This document shows, in pieces, positions 34,395 through 47,200 of a stretch of 64,000 nt of DNA. The stretch comes from Marisa cornuarietis (Eukaryota > Mollusca > Gastropoda > Architaenioglossa > Ampullariidae): assembly GCA_004794655.1 (NCBI GenBank), contig SMMW01000033.1, positions 1,677,501-1,741,500 on the forward strand, read 5' to 3'. Under the pieces are notes generated by a model that worked only from the letters and a program-made list of their open reading frames with translations, had not been told where the DNA came from and did not search any database. A program made the position numbers and the translations under genes. Every line of letters starts with the position of its first letter. The stretch's first letter is position 1.

Positions 34395-35252
34395 TTCTAG
34401 CACCACTTTTACATCCATTACACCCGTTACTCTCCATGTGTAACCATATTAGTTCTGTTGTGGCAAAATCCTACTACTTTTTGAGGACTCTAGGTAGACT
34501 ACAGCCCATGCTGACTCAAGCTGCTGCCAACTCACTTGCTGTGGCTACCATCATATCCAGATTAGACTACTGCAATAGTGCATTGTGGGGTATACCTGCT
34601 ACGCAGTTGGATCGACTCATATCCAGATTAGACTACTGCAATAGTGCATTGTGGGGTATACCTGCTATGCAGTTGGATCGACTCCAAAGAGTTCAAAACA
34701 CGGCCGCCAGGATTGTCACCCGTGCAAAGTCCTCCACTGTGCACATCACCCCTATCCTACAGAGCCTACACTGGCTCCCAGTGAACAAGCGCATTGATCA
34801 CAAAGTGCTTTCGATTGCTCAGTCCTGCATGTTTAAAACTGCTCCTGACTATTTACAAGAGGTAGTCCCTCCTTACCAGCCGTCACATGGCCTGCGCTCT
34901 GGCTCCCAGTCACGCTTCTGTCTCCCTGCAGTGGAAGACACAAACAAGAAGCGCACTGGAGCCAGGGCCTTCAAAAACGTGGCACCTAAGCTGTGGAATG
35001 CTCCACCATCACCTCACCAACCACGTCTCGAAAAAAACTGAAGACCCATCTGTTTATTTAAGACGGACTTAAACAACCAAGCAACACTTGTCTTTATTTT
35101 TTTACTTTCCTGGTGTTTATCTATTTATTTACTTTATTTTTTTTCTTATTTTTTATTTATTTTGTTTTTGCTGCGCAATGAGCATTCTTCCGAATGGATA
35201 CCTGCGCATTACAAAGGGACATCATCATCATCATCATCATCATCATCATACA
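34395..35252 (+). mobile_element. 5'-truncated L2-like LINE, RT C-terminal part and 3' end, with an internal duplication
   Basis: An open frame (to 35041) reads SSVVAKSYYFLRTLGRLQPM, SRLDYCNSALWGIP, LQRVQNTAARIVTRA, ITPILQSLHWLPVNKRID, LRSGSQSRFCLP and FKNVAPKLWNAPPS, the standard C-terminal block of L2/CR1-type LINEs. KTHLF follows after a frame break. The element ends in GCGCATTACAAAGGGAC and a (ATC)n tail (35221-35250), as L2-like elements do. A 66-bp in-frame tandem duplication (34552-34617 and 34618-34683) repeats 22 residues including SRLDYCNSALWGIP. Confidence 0.88.
34552..34683 (+). repeat. 66-bp in-frame tandem duplication inside the LINE frame
   Basis: Two copies of 66 bp differ at one base (CTACGCAGT against CTATGCAGT), so the duplication is much younger than most decay nearby. 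The number of bases is a multiple of three and the frame stays open. Confidence 0.97.
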
Positions 35253-37880
35253 TGTACAAAAAAAGCCTACTTGAAACCATTTGGAGCCAGCTTGTAAGAC
35301 AAAATAATGCTTTTCTGTTTGGCCTGCCTGCATTTGGATGTTAACCATGCAAAAGCAATCAACTTTTCTTTTCTAGACATGCTTACAAGGTATCCCCTTT
35401 AGCATAATTTCAATGAAAATAAAATAAAAATTGTTGCTTCATGGAGCCAAAGCTCCTGAAAAATGATAGCACTGCATTGTAAGATATGCCTAATATTTTA
35501 ATTGATGAAAACATGCCATGGCAAACCACTTAAAAAGTAAATGAGAGAAACATGTGTCCACTTAGCTTTTAACTGAATCTGCACTGATTGATTAGACAAC
35601 ACATGGGATATAATGGTCTTTTTCTGTGCATGGACATGAACTTCTGACCTTTTTAACTAGTTTGTTGCAACTTACAGAGTAGAAGCATGGCCAGCTCAAA
35701 CTGATATTAAGAAGTCACAGTACTGATAACACTTCACAAAAAAATCAGTCATCTCTGATGTCATTTAAATGCTACAAAATGGCTGCTAAAACAAATTACT
35801 AGTCATATCACCTGATGTCTTATTTTCATAAGAATAACAGTCATGATCAGAGCATATTAAAGACATCACACAAGCACATAGTTTAGCCAGCACTAAATAT
35901 CACATGTAACCTGTCCAAAAATAAATATTTAAAGTACTAGCAAAGGAATTCTAAGTAGAGATGACAAATAACATAGGAACAGAGAGTACTCAGTTTCCCA
36001 CGCCAATGGAAACTGATGTTTCTGCTGCCTTTATACTATTTTTTTTTTTACAGAAATATCCTGTTTTAACAACAAAACCTGAATGTGAACATTGTATATG
36101 CAAAATGGCAAACAAATTTTAACATTTAAAAGCAAATGATATGCATATATATTTTATGCATACAATTGCACTGGCAAATCCACGTGTACACCAATGTGTG
36201 TATGACTATGAGCATGTTATGTAAACAAAATCATCTTTACATCTGCATATATGATTCCATAATATACAGCAATAATTACCTAGAATTTCCAAAGAAAGTG
36301 AAGGGACGGCATCATATGGGATGGATTTTCAGTTTGCTTGACACTGCAATGTGTCCGTAATATTTGTTTGATCAGTGCCACTTGATTTCAAGCCTGAGTG
36401 AGGTTATGACTAGTCATACAGTCTACTGAAAGGAGGCTCAGAAATGCAGCAATGGTTTGCTAAAGAAAACTGTCCTCATACAGAAGTGCTGACTGGGTTT
36501 TAAAATACTTCTTTTGCTCTAAAATGGCTAATGCACACAGGATATTTCTCAGATAATTTATCCATTAAATTTATGGCTCCAAAAAAATTGGCGGTTTCAG
36601 TACCTTTACCTACATAAATAAGTTCACAGCAATTTACCTTTTTGCTGCTTCTCATTGTGGAAAGATATTCTATTTATTTATAAACAGCAGTCTTAAGTGC
36701 AGCTTTCTGTTATTAATGAAAATATGAATGTTTTTATGAACTTGTCAGCACAGACAAGCTACGACATAAATGTACCCATTTGAAAGTCTCTACAAAACTA
36801 AATTGTATCTGGACAACTTTATCTTTTTTCTCGAATAGCTGATCAGTCTTCATATAACTGTGAAAGCAACAGAGAAATCAGACATAAAAAGATTAATTCT
36901 AATTATATTCAAAATGTATGCTACAATGCAATATTCTAGTCAAAGTTAAAATATTATTTTTTAATTGTGGGCACTTGCATTCACACATTGACAGAATATA
37001 CAGAAAAAAATGGATGCATAATTATTGTGGATTAAATAAGTGCATATGTATGATTATTTCTCCATGTAAACAGATCTGGCATGAAAAAAAGAGTATTTAT
37101 GAACAATAGCAATATGTGCTACTGTAACAGAAACTGAGAACAGAAATGACATATATGATAAATGCCTTAGTAGATTTATTTCAATGTCAATATACAAAAT
37201 TAAAGGTCCTATTTGTAATAATAGGTCTTACAATACTCACACCCGTTTATCAAAAATGTGAAACAACTGATAGCAATTTATAAGCCCTGCACTGTTAAAA
37301 ATGTCATCGTATCTGTTTGATAATGCGAGCTGCTATAGGAGTTGGAAATGTTTGTAAAATTTTGGGAAGGCAGGTACAAGTACTTCAATCACAAGAATAG
37401 CACAACACTGTTTAACACTCAATGATGTATAAGTAAACTTTAACTTACAGTCCACTTTATATTGCATTTAATAAATAACTGGTCTGCAGTTAAAGTATTT
37501 AAGTAAGAAATGTAGGGAAAAAAGTTTTGAAGCACAGCAAGAACCTCATATTTTTAGTGCAAATCCTTTCAACCAGAGGATTTAAGGCAGCATTACATAC
37601 CATTACACATCAGCATCAGCAAACAGGTAGGGTGCATGTCGGTTGATGGGCAGGTGAGGGGGATTTAAAAGTAACTGCAACAAAGGCCTACTGTATGTTC
37701 TAAGGGACTGCAACAAGCCACCGAAATCTTCCCCAATGAACTGTTTAACCCTCTTGGTTCAAGATAAAAATAAACATTACAATGACTGGCTTATAACTGA
37801 AGACTGCGAAGACGACAGTGGTGAAGTTTTTTTTTTTTATTATTGCTTCTCTGAGATAAACATTAGACCAAGAAACCTAT
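35253..37880. other. Intergenic, AT-rich; nothing recognised
   Basis: No open frame over 75 codons, no inverted repeats noticed, and no similarity noted to the repeat families in the window. Confidence 0.45.
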
Positions 37881-40650
37881 ACATTTTTGGAAAAGAGAAA
37901 AGTTGAACTTTGCCACAAAAAGTAATGAAAATCGCCTTGCCTGTTCTACCCGGCAAAGCCACGATCGTGGCCTTTCAAACCAAGAGAGTTAACACATTCA
38001 TTACCACAACTCACTATTGGAAAGAAAAATATGACCAGTACAAATTAAGTGACAGAGACATTCATTACAAGCTCTGGCCCTGGGCTGGGAGTCTGGCAAA
38101 TAATGCCTCCTGTGGTCATAGCAAAGGACATATGGACCACGAGCGAAGGGCAGATAACCATAAAAAATCTGAAGTGCTGAAAATGGAGGTGTTGGGTCAC
38201 AGGCACACTCAAATTAGACACAGAAACAGCCACTCAGACAAAATAGAAAGAACTGACAGAAGTAGTGCTTGTCCACCAGGCAGGCGCAGTGCCAGGCTCC
38301 TTCCTCAAGGGAATCCACCCTTGGTGACAAGAGTTCCCTTCAATTCATCCTGTGGAATCATGGGATAGGAAAGCAATGCAACTATCCAGCATACCACCAA
38401 AATCAAGGATAGCCCCAACATTACCATCATGCACTGTAATGCAGAAGGGGTTTTCAATAAGAACACTGAACTAGTTCTGGAAGCAAAACAATGTCAGCAT
38501 CTGCTGCATTTAAGACACACATCTGCAAGAGGGAAAGCGATTCAACATCAGAGGGTTCCAGAATTTCTGGAGTGATCGACAAGGCAGGAGAAAAAGTGAT
38601 GACCTTAGAAACAACATGTCAGTGAAAGCAGTAAACACATGAACAATGCAGAGTACACTGAACTCAAGGTAACAACTCAAGACAGCATCATCATTGGGGT
38701 CAACTATTACTGCTCCAATGATAACATACTAGCACAACGCTATACAGGTCCTAGAAAACTGCTTCCTTAATGATGGCGAATACATGGCCAGTCTCAGAGT
38801 TGGTAATATGACACTGTGAACAAGTGAAGAGAAGCCTGGTGGGATGAGAAACGATCCCACAGACACCAACTTACACTGCAGGCACCACACCACACATGAT
38901 GTACTGCACATATGACATCCACAGGAAAATCAGCAGAAATGCAAAGCACAGATAGGAGAAAGAACCACCACTTAGTACTTACTACCATTTCAGGAAGTAG
39001 GAAATTATAAAAGGCACAATAGGGACTTATCAGTATGTGCACCAATGAGCTCACAGGGCCACTCACAGTCAAATGAAGTGACATTTACAAGGTTGTCAAC
39101 AGAATCATCAAGGCGGCCAAAGAAACCCTTTCACAAGGCGTGAGAAATAACTACATGTCATCATGAACAAGTGAACTACAAACAGCACATGATCAACTTG
39201 GTAAAGCAAGCAAGGAGAGGTAGATCAACCCTAGCAAAAAACAAACAGAAAACAAAATAAAAAGATAAAGCTGCAGGGAAAAAAGCGAAGTTTATAAGAA
39301 TTAAGCTGGAATTAAAAAAGAAGCTGGAGAAAAAAAGCCCCATCACAGAGCAACTAGAGCACTGAACAAAGAAGGCAAGGGACAAAAGATCATGCCCGAA
39401 GAAGATACTGACTGGCAAAAAGCCTACTAATGTGTTTGCCCAGGCTTATGCTCAAGAAAGTGACTTACCATCTCTCAGAGCTTGCAAAAAGAGAATCAGA
39501 AGAGAAGAACGGGAATGAACAGCAAGTAAAATGGAAGACGATTGCATGATAAAAGACATCACTATGCAGGAACCGAAGAATGCCATCAAGCAACTGAAAA
39601 AAAGAAATCTTCACAAATGTGATACTACAACCCCCTGCCAATGATGCCCTCAACAAACTAGTAACATTTAATCCAAGCTGGAAAGTAGGCCGGGTTCCCT
39701 AGTGCTGGTAAGAGACTAGAATATAATCCCCACTACCTATCAAGTGAAAGTCCTGAATTCCTGTCCCATTAGCCTGAAAAAATGTATATGCAAGACCATA
39801 GAAAGCATTATGAACTATACCATATAGTGAAGTCTGGAAGCAGAGTTCATCATAGAGTAAGCAGGTGCCCAGAAGTTCAGAAAAGCAGAAGACCAAACCA
39901 CAAACCTTACACAGCTGATTGAGGATACTTGTCAGAATCAAAAGGTTAACCTGGCAGTCTTCACTGACATGCAGAAGTCCTTTGACAAAGTATGGAAAAA
40001 TGGTCTGCTAATGAAGCTCCAGCACAGCAGCATCATGTCTATGTATCAGTGGCAACATATACCAGTGGATTAAAAGACTGAGCTTTGTTAGAGAGACAAA
40101 GGTGCTGCAGAGGCAGCAGCAGAAGCAACTGCCTACAGAAGTAGAGAACCAAATTCCTTTTTAATGATCATCTTGGGAAGACGAAGAACTGCTTTGCCAT
40201 CTGTACAACACCTCCCCATTTCACAGTATATGATACAAAAAGTGACATAATCCTTATGCTTGAAGAAAAGTACCCTCAGGAAACACAGAGATGGGCTTAG
40301 ATAGATGGGTCAGCCATGAAATACCAATCGTCTGAAAATGGTTCTCCAGTGGATACCCTCACCTTGTGGTACAATAAAGGCAATGAGCAGATTGATGGAA
40401 TGGCAAAACTTGGGACTGAAGACAGGCAAGATGAAAACAAGGTCGGCCTAACAGAGATGAAGACATTAAAGCACTGCACAGATGACCCTAGACATCTGAC
40501 ACCTACTGTTGTCTATCCAGATCAGACCAAGTGATCCTTGTCTGCCTCAAGACGGAGTACAGAAGGCTAATGCACTACCTATACTAGAAGCTACCTTCAT
40601 GATGCTACCCATACCTAATATACTCTGCATATGAATGCTAGCTTCATCGT
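37881..40650 (+). mobile_element. Decayed Jockey/I-like LINE with gag-like ORF1, endonuclease, RT and RNase H remnants
   Basis: In order on the plus strand: a gag-like stretch with zinc-knuckle-like remains (SLANNASCGHSKGHMDHERR, near 38090-38150), endonuclease pieces (ITIMHCNAEGVFNKNTELV near 38411-38467, HLQEGKRFNIRGFQNF, NDPTDTNLHCR), a linker (VNYKQHMINLVKQARRGRS), RT pieces (QEPKNAIKQLKKRN near 39568-39610, PISLKKCICKTIE near 39760-39800, LAVFTDMQKSFDKVW near 39952-39998) and an RNase H tail (LTLWYNKGNEQIDGMAKLG near 40350-40415). Stops and frameshifts are frequent, and the RT block around the YADD box is missing. It lies downstream of MPND, opposite in orientation. Confidence 0.8.
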
Positions 40651-41223
40651 CAAAGCTGGTCTCCAAGTGTAAACAAGATGAACAACTGATTTAAAAATAA
40701 CAAAAATTGCATTCTCCATCATCTGGTAAGGATATACTATACAAAAGCCTAGACAAAATTTCACAAATTAGAGAAAACTGTCAGTAGTTTCACATTTCTG
40801 TATGGTATGATATTGAAAACAATTTGAAAGGTTAGAAATGAAACATTTTCATTAGTAAAGGACTTCTCAATCCACATTGTGCGTATTTAAGCCCAACAGG
40901 TCTACAAATAATTACAATCACAATGCATTATGCATAATGCTAACCTTCAGGTACATGGTTACCCTTGTGCTTACTTCTGTAAGCTATTGAACATATTAAC
41001 AGTGTCCATGCATGCCCAAAACAATGATATAGTCATGCACAAATAATTCAAGCACAGACATACAAATTAAGTATGTTAAATATTGCGTAATGCATATTGC
41101 TTGATTAAAAATATTCACCTTGTGTCTTGCAGTATCAACACTGTCACTGTCTCATTCTCTCTTGCTCTCTCTCACACATGCACATTCTGTGCTTCTCTTT
41201 TTCTTTCCATACAAACAAATGTT
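40651..41223. other. 3' flank of MPND; no other gene seen
   Basis: AT-rich. A stop-overlapping AATAAA (minus strand, 41229-41224) suggests a very short MPND 3'UTR, in which case this stretch is intergenic. Confidence 0.4.
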
Positions 41224-41229
41224 TTTATT
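41224..41229 (-). promoter_or_regulatory. AATAAA overlapping the MPND stop codon
   Basis: The minus strand reads CGGAAATAAAAAC, in which the stop TAA lies inside AATAAA. If used, the 3'UTR would be about 15-25 nt. Chance is possible. Confidence 0.3.
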
Positions 41230-44200
41230 TCCGTGTCAGCAGCTGATGCATATAGGCAAAGAAAGATCCATTTTCCATTTGATCTTTCGGAAGTTTTGAC
41301 TTAAGAGATCGCTGTCGGAAAAAGAAAATGAAAGTATCTTACAAAAGAAATCAAAAAATAACTTTTAGTTCAGCATTATTTATGTGCTAAAGCAAAAATT
41401 TTAACACTCATTGCTTTGGAATAACTAAATAAGGACATTGTCCAAGGCTGTAATGAATCATCAACAGACTTCTTGAAACACCACCACAGATTCTCCTTAC
41501 CTTAATTTTTTCCATAAATGTCAAACTATCAGTCCACAGCTCCCTCCATCTCACCCTGTCAGGTGCTGCCCTGTAGTAGTCAGCAAGCTGATTCTGAAAT
41601 GATGAGTATAATTATAAGCATGTATATAAGGTCAATACTTTGCAAAAGTAATGTGCAAGCATCATGCATGAACAAGAAAGCTACTGTGTTATTACAAAAT
41701 GGTGCAACTTTGTGTTAAAAGAACAAACTTTGTGTTGGGATATGATCTTTTTAAAATTTTTTTTCAAACAACTGGAAAAATGACCAAGCATATATATCCA
41801 AGTAGTTAAAAACGCTGGCATCTAAGGTTGAAGGTCTGTTCACGATATGGTTTGATCCTCATGTAGTGTACCATACTTCCCCCAATTAACCTTACTGTTA
41901 AATATACACTTGACCTTTTAAAGAGTTGAGGAAAAAAAGATGGAGTCCACCCTCCTAAGAAAGTAAGTGCAGTCTCTGCCACATTTCCCAATGACCAAAA
42001 AGGTTATGGAAATACCGTTACTATTTTAACCATAAAAAATATAAATGTTTCTGCAAAGTGCTTTTATAACATATTCCATTACCAATAATGGAACATCGAT
42101 ATACATTTACATACACAGAATATATAAAGAATGTTTATGATTATATTTAACGCATGATCATACAAATGAACGTAACGATTTTTGTGTACCTAGTTGTGTA
42201 CCATGGACCCCTGATCAACCCATAACCTTTCTCTCTTTTTTGTCATACATTACCATTTCGCTCAAAAGTTCTTCAGAAAGTGAGCTGCTTTGGTGAAGAC
42301 TGCACTTCATGTGCATGGGCATCCCATAGCCAGTTGGCAGGTGCTATACAACAGAAATCTGTGTAGCATACAACTTCAAACTTTTAAACCACATTAAAAA
42401 TCAATGAAAATTGACTATCATACCGTAAAAGGACAATATATGCTCATAAAAGTAATTCTTCAATACAGATTTCTACAATATCCCTAACCTATGACTGGCA
42501 TTTATGAAGAGTGGGCCATCTTAACATACACACGCAGAAGACAGTTTTATCTAAACTGTTTTAACGGTGGCCATATAAGTCCTTGGTCATCAATTTAGAA
42601 AACAACTGCAGCAAGAGATTTCATAGATCATAATTTGTGACATAATAATAAGCTGATGATAATAATAAGATAGAAAATACCTCTGGAGGTGGCAAAATCC
42701 AAAATGCCTCAAAGCTTGACTCTGATTTAGTTGTTCGTTTGTTGTATGGAGCTGAAAAAGAGAAACTTATATTTATAGGGAATATTAATAACAGATGACT
42801 GTACATGCTTCTTAATATGTGATAAGCATGAAAGTAAAACGATAAAACATTTCACTATTTTACAACTTTAACATAAAAACCAGCATTTAGATTTCCAAAA
42901 CTCGTGACATCAAGCACAAAATACCAATAAAAATGATTTTAAAAAAACCAAACCAAACAACAACAAAAACAAAGAAAAAACCTCTACAGTAATCAAAACA
43001 TTAGGTGCTGTAGCTACAAAACATATTTTCAAGCTTAATTAGTCAGAAATTATTTAGTTTTCTATGATGCTGTAAGAACTGAAAACACAAAACTGGTATT
43101 CATTCTTTGCAAATAAGAGCAAAAAGCAGGCTCCGAGTTGTTGGAAAATGTTTTCAGGCTATGTGTATGTGTGTATATACAGGGTTGTTCAAAAAATATT
43201 TTGACTCTAATGGATTATTTTTCTCCATTTAAGTGTTAACATAATTTTGACTGACTGTGAAAAAACACAGCTATGCCTAAAATGCTATTGTGGACTTGTT
43301 CTATCTTAGACCACATCTTTCCAAAAATTATATGTGTTGCACTATTCTCCTATAGCCACAACAGAAACACGGGGTGTGTGTATGGGCGTGGTTGAACTGT
43401 ACTCAGGCACAGGAGCAAGCAACTTTTTTTTGTTGTGTGTAATTTGCTAATTTCTTAGTATTTTACCTTGCAAAATATTTTCTTGCGTGCACCAGGTGAT
43501 TTGCATTTAAAGTATCTATCTATCTATCTATCAGCCAAGGGATTTGTTTTTTTAAGATATGTTTTTAAATTATAACCCGTTTATGAAGGACTGGACGAAA
43601 TTTGCAGGCAAAACTTCAGCTGGCGTCATGGTCAGGGGAAAGAAGCCAGCTAAGACCCAGTCTCAACAGCACCACAACTCCTACCACTGACCCTGGTAGC
43701 AGAGGAAGAAATCCCCTGTCTCAGCCCTGCAGATCTACATAAAGCACGCCTACAGTTTCAATTTGGGATATCTTCCCTGCCTTCAGAAAATTGGCGTTAG
43801 CCAAAGTTGTTGATTCTACACCTTGAGCTTTGGTGAGTACAACGAGGGAGACGGATGAGGGTAAAGACATTTCAATGTTGGACGAATGAAAGAGACTGGC
43901 AAAAATTGTAAAATCTCTAGAACAGATAGGTTGAGAGGTGGATGAACTAAAAGGAGTGGTCTTCGAAGTAAGATAAGAAAATGACATAATAAAATAAAAA
44001 AAGAGCTGGAAAAGACTAGGGCAGAAAATTATGAGCTGAAGAATGTGGTCAAAGAAGCCAAGTAACGAGCGACGACAGCACAAAACAGGAGCAATGATCT
44101 AGCCCAAGACACAAGACGAAACATCAGGATTTTCGGTGTGCCCGAGACTGACAAAGAAACTCCAGATATGTGTCAAACAAATGTCCAAAAATCTTTAAAG

Positions 44201-47200
44201 TCCAGCTTGGCCTTGACCAGATTCAGTCTGATGATAATGAAGTGGTCCAAAGACTAGGTAAAAAAGCAAAAAGTAGGAGTAACGATGGTGAAACTAAGCT
44301 TAAACCAAGGCCAGTTATTGTTTGCTTTTTATCGCCAAAGATCACCAAAATGGTGGTCCGCAACAGAACAAAACTTAAGTCTTGAACTATTTTATGTATG
44401 ATTATTATATGTGTTTACATATATGTATCGTGAAATAAAAACACTTACAGAAAATAAGCCCAAGGCAAGGAAGATAGACACCACCAGGTCCCTTCATGCG
44501 AAGTTGATAAGATGTTTGGCAGTCTATGTCCTTTAAAGTTGGATCTGCCTGAGAGTGTGGGTGACTATGGTACCATCCAACCAAACTGCATCCCTGTTTC
44601 ATCATAACCTGTCGAATCTGAACAAAAAGAAAACTTTAAATGAAACTGAGCAAATTCATGCTTTGGATGGGGTATCATGCTTATATATCTCATGAAAAAA
44701 AATGTATGGTCCATTTTGAGCAGATTTCAGACAATTTCAATGAAATTAAACAATATAACTCCCCATAAATACAGATAGTTATATATATATGCACAAATAA
44801 ATATAAAAGTATCTTGAAAAGTTGGTAACTCCCTCCTAATGCTATCTCTTGTATCAGCACAGAGAGGCATGCAACTACTGTTTGTGAAAATAAAAACAGT
44901 CACTAAATATCTCTCAATAAGCATATTATCATATTATTCACCCCCTGTAATCTGATTCTGCACCACTAATAAAGTAAAAGATAAAGTAAAATGTCTACTA
45001 AGCAACCTACTTTTATAATTTTGTGCATCATACCAAGTAATGCTTACCTCCTCTTCAACAATTGGTGCCTTGTCAATGTCACCGAGACGACATTTACAAG
45101 GAAAAGCCTGAGTGATCCGCACATCTGCACAGAAGGCAATCTTTCATTCATTTTGTGATTGAACAGATGCTTTTTTGAAAAATATTTCAACCTAAATTAG
45201 TGATAAGATAGTCTAGACCAAGAAAGAACAGTAAACATGAAACTCAGAATAAAACTGTACAGCTTTTCTGCCAAAGGGATGTAGTCAAATCTTTCTTGAA
45301 AGTAAAGAAGCAATCTGACTTGTCATAACAATTTAGAAGCACAAGAGATCCAGCAATGAGAAAGAAACATTGCTAATTAAATTTTACTCTTCTCTGTGAT
45401 CTATGACATTGGAACTCTAGATCTCTACTATTTACACTTTATTGCTGCTTTGCTGTTTACTTATGAGTATCAAACACTACCAAAACTAAAAAATTTTAGG
45501 CTTATTAGTTACTTACGATGCGTCTGCTGGGACCAGTGACCACCCAAGTAACCAACAACTTCTGAAGATGTCAGATGACTATGGAAATCCTATGATGTCA
45601 ACAAAAAAAGCACAACCCTTGAATTAAAAAAAAAAACGTCTTCTTTGATGAACTGCAAACAGAAAGTTCTGTTTTCCCTCATTTTGATTAAACATGAAGA
45701 ACTGAGAAGTTAGTCAGTGTTACAAAGTTAGCATGTGAATTCATGGTACTTACCATTAAGAGCATTGTATTTGTAGAAATGGAGACAGTGAATGGTTGTG
45801 TTCTACCAAGTGTGGCAAAATGTTCACACTTCACAAAAGTGTTTGGACTGCTGAAGTAAAAAAAAACAACAAATATTCAGCTAAAAAAATCTTGATACTT
45901 CACAGACGTTTTATTATTTTTATGCTAAATCATGCAAGAAAAAATATGAGAAAAAGAAAACCAAAGGAAAACATCAAGGATATTCAAATTTACAATTACA
46001 GAATCATACTTTCTGGTAAGGGGAAGACATCAAATTAATGGTTGACACATCTCATGCAATACTGCTTACAGTTTTATTTTGAGAAATTACATACTGGCCT
46101 CTGTTGAAACCAGGGGTGGGAAACCTTTTTTCCTCCAAGTGCCATTTTGATATTTATAACATCATTCGTGGACCATACAAAATTATCTACTTGAAAATTA
46201 TCTTGCTCTATTTGGTCAAGCTGTAGTTTCAAATTGATACGTTTGCAATGTGTACATGCCCAGTGAGTTACCCCAATTCGCCTGTTCGTAATTAGGTGCA
46301 CAAAAAATATGCTTTGCTCCTACAAAAAGCATAGCAAGACAACTGTTTGGAGTCTGTATATATATATATATATATCTGTTTAAAATTAGAAAGTTCCCAG
46401 AGGAGACAGAGTATATAGTAAAAAACCCTTTTTTTCCTAATGCACAATTTTCTGTTTGTGGCTGTGCAGTGAAAGTACATTAATAGTAATAAAAATCATG
46501 ACTGTTTAGCATAAACATCTCCTCCTGAAGAAGGAGTTCATGGCATTTACAAAGTGTCTACAAACATGCTTAACTCACAGACATGCTTGCACATGTAAAA
46601 ATAATCTCATAGACACAAGTAACTTTTTACCAGCCAAAGCTTTTTCATTTGCTCATTCTTCGGAAATCCATGAAAGGATTATGTTGGACACATGCATTGG
46701 CACTATACACTATGCTACACGGCAATGCTGACGATCATTTATTTTTATTGTATGTGCTGACATAGTCGAAGAATGGTACATATATCAACAGCTGACATCA
46801 AACTGGAAGTGGTCTATCCTCGGCTTCAGGTGAAGGTCACATGCATGTATAATTCTCCAAAATTGGCTGCTCAAGACGCAAGCAGTGGATGAGAAGCATG
46901 TGTCTGTCCCGTCATGTACTTGTATGTGCCCTGTCTATGACGTTACTGACGTTCCCTGCTCATCCCTCAAAATTTACATTATGATTATTGTTCTCTTAAT
47001 ATAAGTTTATGTTGCTATGGAAAAAGTTTATAGATTTACTGAAATATGTGGTCACCTTGGTAGGCCAGATCAAATGATTTTGTGAGCCAGACATTCCCCA
47101 CCCCTGCTTTAAATTATGAATAAGCACATGATCATACAGAGTTTATGTGCATATAGTTTTTCAAATTTGCTTATTTTTTATTAGTAGTTAGTTTATGTCT

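Noticed and set aside
35088..35297. Frame with ten His in a row
   Set aside because: The (ATC)n tail of the L2-like LINE, not a metal-binding protein.
43179..43210. Mariner-like end (ACAGGGTTGTTCAAAAAATA)
   Set aside because: Resembles the start of a mariner terminal repeat, but no inverted partner or TA duplication was found nearby.
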